From contig VYCX01000492.1 of the NCBI GenBank assembly GCA_009843725.1, positions 1 through 10,545 of the forward strand: a DNA stretch of 10,545 nt, read 5' to 3'. Shown here piece after piece: positions 7,940 to 10,545 of this stretch. Under the pieces are notes generated by a model that did no database searches, was not told the DNA's origin, and was given only the letters and a program-made list of their open reading frames with translations. The stretch is from Boseongicola sp. SB0675_bin_26 (GTDB lineage: Bacteria > Pseudomonadota > Alphaproteobacteria > Rhodobacterales > Rhodobacteraceae). Both the position numbers and the translations under genes were made by a program. Positions within the stretch are counted from its first letter, which is position 1. Each line of letters starts with the position of its first letter.

Positions 7940-9615
7940 CCGTGATGGTGTCGGCCGGAGAGGCCATTCTGCGTTCACTGAAATCGAACGGGGTGGATGC
8001 GCTATTCATCAATCCGGGCTCGGACTTCGCGCCGATCATCGAAGCGTATGCCAGGACCGGCGGGGCTGGCTTGCCGGAAGCCATAGCCGCGGCGCACGAG
8101 AACGTCGTGGTGACGATGGCGCATGGCTACTTTCTTGCGACCGGGAAGATGGCAGCGGCCGCGGTGCATGTGAACGTGGGGCTCGCCAACGCGGCGATGG
8201 GACTCTTGAACGCGCGCTCCGATGACGTGCCGATCTTCATGATCTCTGGCCGCAATCCGTTGACCGAGGGCAGCCGCATGGGCAGTCGCCATACACCCAT
8301 CCAGTACGGGCAGGAGATGTTCGACCAGACAGGCATCGTGCGAGAAGCCGTGAAATGGGACTATGAGCTAAGGTATGCCGAAAACGCAGCTGACCTGGTG
8401 TCGCGAGGCTGTTCGGTGGCCATGACGGAACCCAAGGGTGCAGTCTACATGTCGCTCCCGCGCGAACCGCTTTGTGAGGACACCGAAATGCCGGGCGCAC
8501 CCAGCCAGGTGGCGCCGACCGCATCGCATCCCGACCCGCGGGCCATTGCAGATGCAGCGGCCATGCTGGCAGCGGCCAAGAACCCCCTCATCGTCTGCTC
8601 GCGCGGCGACGTGGAAGGCACAGTCAGTGCCGAGCTGATGGCGATGGCCGAAGAGAATTCGATTGCGGTCAGCGAAGTATTCGTCACCCGCAACATATTG
8701 CCAACACGGTGGAAAAACGGAGTAGGCGGCAATATCGCGACGCATCTTCCGAAGGCTGACGTCGTGCTGGTGGTCGATGCATCGGTCGCCTGGATCGAAG
8801 CCAAGGCCAGCCCGGCCCCGGACGCGGAAGTGATCCATCTTGGCCCAGATCCCCTGTTCGCCCGCATGCCCGTTCGCGGCTACAGGACGACGCAAGCCAT
8901 CCAATGCAACGCGGCCCAGGGGATCAAGGCGCTGCGGGCGGCACTTCCCGGCACGCCCAATCCGGCGCGGCAGGCGAGCATCGAGGCACGCCATGCCGAG
9001 TTCCGCGCCCGCATGACGTCGAAGATCGAAGAAGGATCCGGCAGGCTCGCCAACAAGCCATGGATCGCCAGGTGCATTTCCGATGTCCTTGGCGACGGGG
9101 CGGTCTTCGCCGAGCGGGGCGGACCGCGGCCCTTGTATGACGTCACCGGACCGAACCAGTGGTTTGGCAACACGCAGGCGGGAGGGCTCGGCTGGGGTCT
9201 GCCGGCCGCGCTCGGCTATCAGCTGGGAAACCGCGACAAGCTGACGGTCTGCGTGATCGGCGACGGGTCATACATGTTCGCGAACCCGATCGCGTGTCAT
9301 CAGGTGGCGGCCGCCCAACGCCTGCCGGTGCTGACGGTGGTCCTGAACAACGGCTCGTGGGACGCGGTTCGCATATCGACGCTGGACATCTATCCCGATG
9401 GCGAAGCTGCCAGGGCGAACCACGTGCCAATGGTTCCCTTCATGCCGAATCCGGCCTATGGCGACATCGCGGGCGCTGCCGGCTGCCATGCCGAGACCGT
9501 GGAACGGGCTGAGGCCATGCCTGCGGCGCTGGAGCGCGCACTCAAGGTCATTCGTGACGAAAGGCGTCAGGTCCTGCTCGATGTGAAGATCGGGATGGAC
9601 GACGGCGAAAAATAA
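7936..9615 (+). CDS. Thiamine diphosphate-dependent enzyme, benzoylformate decarboxylase/acetolactate synthase type
   Basis: This 559-residue protein shows the three-domain plan of the family. The N-terminal pyrimidine-binding domain (about 1-175) has the activating glutamate E55 in AAHENVV and the block HVNVGLANAAMGLLNARSDDVPIF, broken here for length at residue 98. A middle domain (about 190-345) includes PLIVCSRGD and LPKADVVLVVDAS. The C-terminal diphosphate-binding domain has GLGWGLPAALGYQLG followed by GDGSYMF (from G442) and NN at 471-472, the Mg/diphosphate motif. Such enzymes decarboxylate 2-oxo acids or transfer the resulting two-carbon or aryl-aldehyde unit. No regulatory small subunit accompanies it, so biosynthetic acetolactate synthase is unlikely. 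A position next to an aldehyde dehydrogenase favours a catabolic decarboxylase, by inference. AAGAGGA at 7923-7929 supports ATG 7936, which overlaps the preceding stop as ATGA. Confidence 0.88.
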   Translation: MTVMVSAGEAILRSLKSNGVDALFINPGSDFAPIIEAYARTGGAGLPEAIAAAHENVVVTMAHGYFLATGKMAAAAVHVNVGLANAAMGLLNARSDDVPIFMISGRNPLTEGSRMGSRHTPIQYGQEMFDQTGIVREAVKWDYELRYAENAADLVSRGCSVAMTEPKGAVYMSLPREPLCEDTEMPGAPSQVAPTASHPDPRAIADAAAMLAAAKNPLIVCSRGDVEGTVSAELMAMAEENSIAVSEVFVTRNILPTRWKNGVGGNIATHLPKADVVLVVDASVAWIEAKASPAPDAEVIHLGPDPLFARMPVRGYRTTQAIQCNAAQGIKALRAALPGTPNPARQASIEARHAEFRARMTSKIEEGSGRLANKPWIARCISDVLGDGAVFAERGGPRPLYDVTGPNQWFGNTQAGGLGWGLPAALGYQLGNRDKLTVCVIGDGSYMFANPIACHQVAAAQRLPVLTVVLNNGSWDAVRISTLDIYPDGEAARANHVPMVPFMPNPAYGDIAGAAGCHAETVERAEAMPAALERALKVIRDERRQVLLDVKIGMDDGEK

Positions 9616-9780
9616 ATGCGGGAACCCGAAAGAGACGACGCGGCATTCGGGAATGCGCATCGCGACGCATGGCGAGAGCGGCAATTTAACGGCGAAGGGT
9701 CCATTCGCTGCCACAAGATGGCCATGGCACATGGGGTGCATGTCGTGATCGAGGACGCGGTATCAAACAGGGAGGAATGA
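9616..9780 (+). CDS. Small ORF, 54 residues, unknown function
   Basis: ATG 9616 directly follows the TAA of the thiamine enzyme gene (TAAATG). The frame runs 54 codons to TGA 9778-9780, which directly abuts the original ATG of the LigM-like gene. The product begins MREPERDDAAFG and ends HGVHVVIEDAVSNREE. It is hydrophilic with no membrane segment, and one cysteine (C32) lies in SIRCHKM. No family is recognised with confidence. The ending resembles the 'G..V.vveDAv..r' strand-helix of isochorismatase-like hydrolases, so it may be a shrunken remnant of a larger gene, but this is weak. Exact packing between two genes, with GGGAGGA for the next gene inside its end, argues that it is or was translated. 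A genuine small protein and a deletion product both remain possible. Confidence 0.45.
   Translation: MREPERDDAAFGNAHRDAWRERQFNGEGSIRCHKMAMAHGVHVVIEDAVSNREE
9770..9776 (+). promoter_or_regulatory. Shine-Dalgarno marking the ancestral start of the LigM-like gene
   Basis: GGGAGGA lies four bases before ATG 9781, the same sequence and spacing as at the first gene of the operon (1866-1872). It shows that 9781 was the functional start. That reading frame hits TAG at 9790-9792, whereas the next in-frame ATG (9829) has no comparable site upstream. Confidence 0.75.
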
Positions 9781-10503
9781 ATGCCAAGCTAGAACGATGA
9801 GATAAGGAAACATGCCAACCCGGTTGAGATGCTAAGAAACAGCAATGCCGGGATGTACGTCTATCCGGTCGTCGCACCGGAATTTCGGAACTGGCGGATC
9901 GAACAGGCCGCATGGCGCGAAAAGGCAGTCCTGTTCGACCAGTCGCATCACATGGACGAAGTGATCGTCGAAGGTCCGCAGGCCGAAGAGTTTCTCGCCC
10001 GCCATGGCATCAACAGCTTTGACAATTTCGGCCTCAACCGGGCAAAGCACTATGTGCCCGTCACTCCAAGCGGCCACGTGATTGGCGACCACATCGTCTT
10101 TCGCGAACGCGAGGACAAGTTCATTCTAGTGGGACGCGCGCCGACCTCAAACTGGCTGATGTTTGCCGCCGCCTGGGGGAAGTGGAACGTGCGGTTGCGG
10201 TACGACCCTCGCTCCCCGAGCCGCCCTGACGGAGAACGTGTCTTGCGCGCACACTACCGCTACCAGATCCAGGGACCCGACGCGCCGAGGGTCATCGAGA
10301 AGATGAACGGCGGGCCTATCCCGGAAATCAGGTTCTTCCATGTCGACTGGATCAACATAGGGTCCAAGCGTGTTCAGGCACTGCGCCACGGAATGTCCGG
10401 AGCGCCTGGCCTGGAAATCTGGAGGCCTTACAAGGACAAGAACTACGTCCATTCGACGATCCTTGAAGCCGCGCGGGATGCAGATATCGACCTAGTCTCC
10501 TGA
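9781..10503 (+). pseudogene. LigM/GcvT-like tetrahydrofolate-dependent demethylase, broken
   Basis: The frame from ATG 9781 reads MPS, TAG (9790-9792), then NDEIRKHANPVEMLRNSNAG and on to TGA 10501-10503; 224 residues remain if translation restarts at ATG 9829. The sequence strongly resembles the first half of LigM-type aromatic O-demethylases, relatives of glycine-cleavage T protein that move a methyl group onto tetrahydrofolate. Matching blocks are YVYPVVAPEFRNW, LFDQSHHM, KHYVPVTPSGHVIGD, VGRAPTSNWLM, YDPRSPSRPDG and LRHGMSGAPGLEIW. In restart numbering, H41 and R103 match the substrate-pocket His and Arg of LigM (about 60 and 122 as I remember). LigM has about 470 residues; the catalytic tyrosine region and folate-binding C-terminal half lie beyond the stop. 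Past TGA the frame stays open to the window end, but family similarity fades. A natural half-length protein is possible but unlikely. Family assignment is firm; loss of function is inferred. Confidence 0.78.
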
Positions 10504-10545
10504 ATCTTAAGTTCGTATCAAACCTCTTCGCTTTCGCCGAGCGCG

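Noticed and set aside
9790..9792. TAG read through as an amino acid (suppression or recoding)
   Set aside because: Nothing in the window indicates recoding, and the same gene and the Fic remnant carry TGA stops too. Simple decay or sequence error is more economical.

Overview
The window looks like chromosomal DNA of an alphaproteobacterium. The genes are GC-rich with strong G/C preference at third codon positions. It carries a TAXI-type TRAP transporter, a LigM-type folate-dependent demethylase relative and a tightly packed catabolic operon beside a divergent LysR regulator, a layout common in Rhodobacterales and Rhizobiales. The taxonomic call is inference from gene types and composition; no rRNA or marker gene is present.

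Layout. (1) Positions 71-850, + strand: a decayed Fic-family (AMP-transferase type) gene. One reading frame is broken by TAG at 338-340, TGA at 791-793 and TAG at 848-850, and the catalytic half is missing. (2) 870-1781, - strand: a LysR-type regulator. (3) 1782-1876: the divergent control region, with three copies of a GCAGA half-site, two forming a perfect inverted repeat. (4) 1877-10503, + strand: an operon of seven reading frames. In order these are a TAXI solute-binding protein, a fused TRAP permease, a sulfatase, an aldehyde dehydrogenase of the hydroxymuconic-semialdehyde type, a thiamine-diphosphate enzyme of the acetolactate synthase/benzoylformate decarboxylase type, a 54-codon small ORF, and a LigM/GcvT-like demethylase that is broken. 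A strong GC hairpin (2897-2919) sits between the binding-protein gene and the permease gene. Four successive junctions downstream overlap by four bases or abut (ATGA, ATGA, ATGA, TAAATG), and the small ORF abuts the old start of the LigM-like gene (TGAATG), so the unit is probably co-transcribed and translationally coupled.

How the genes may work together (inference). The periplasmic TAXI protein and the membrane permease import an organic anion. The sulfatase has no signal peptide, so it would remove sulfate in the cytoplasm. The thiamine enzyme could decarboxylate a 2-oxo acid to an aldehyde, which the dehydrogenase oxidises to an acid. The LigM-like protein would have removed a methyl group, such as an aromatic O-methyl, onto tetrahydrofolate. 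One consistent class of substrate is a sulfated, methoxylated aromatic acid, but nothing in the sequence fixes it. As read, the LigM-like gene has a TAG at codon 4 and a TGA near mid-length, so the demethylation step has probably been lost or moved elsewhere.
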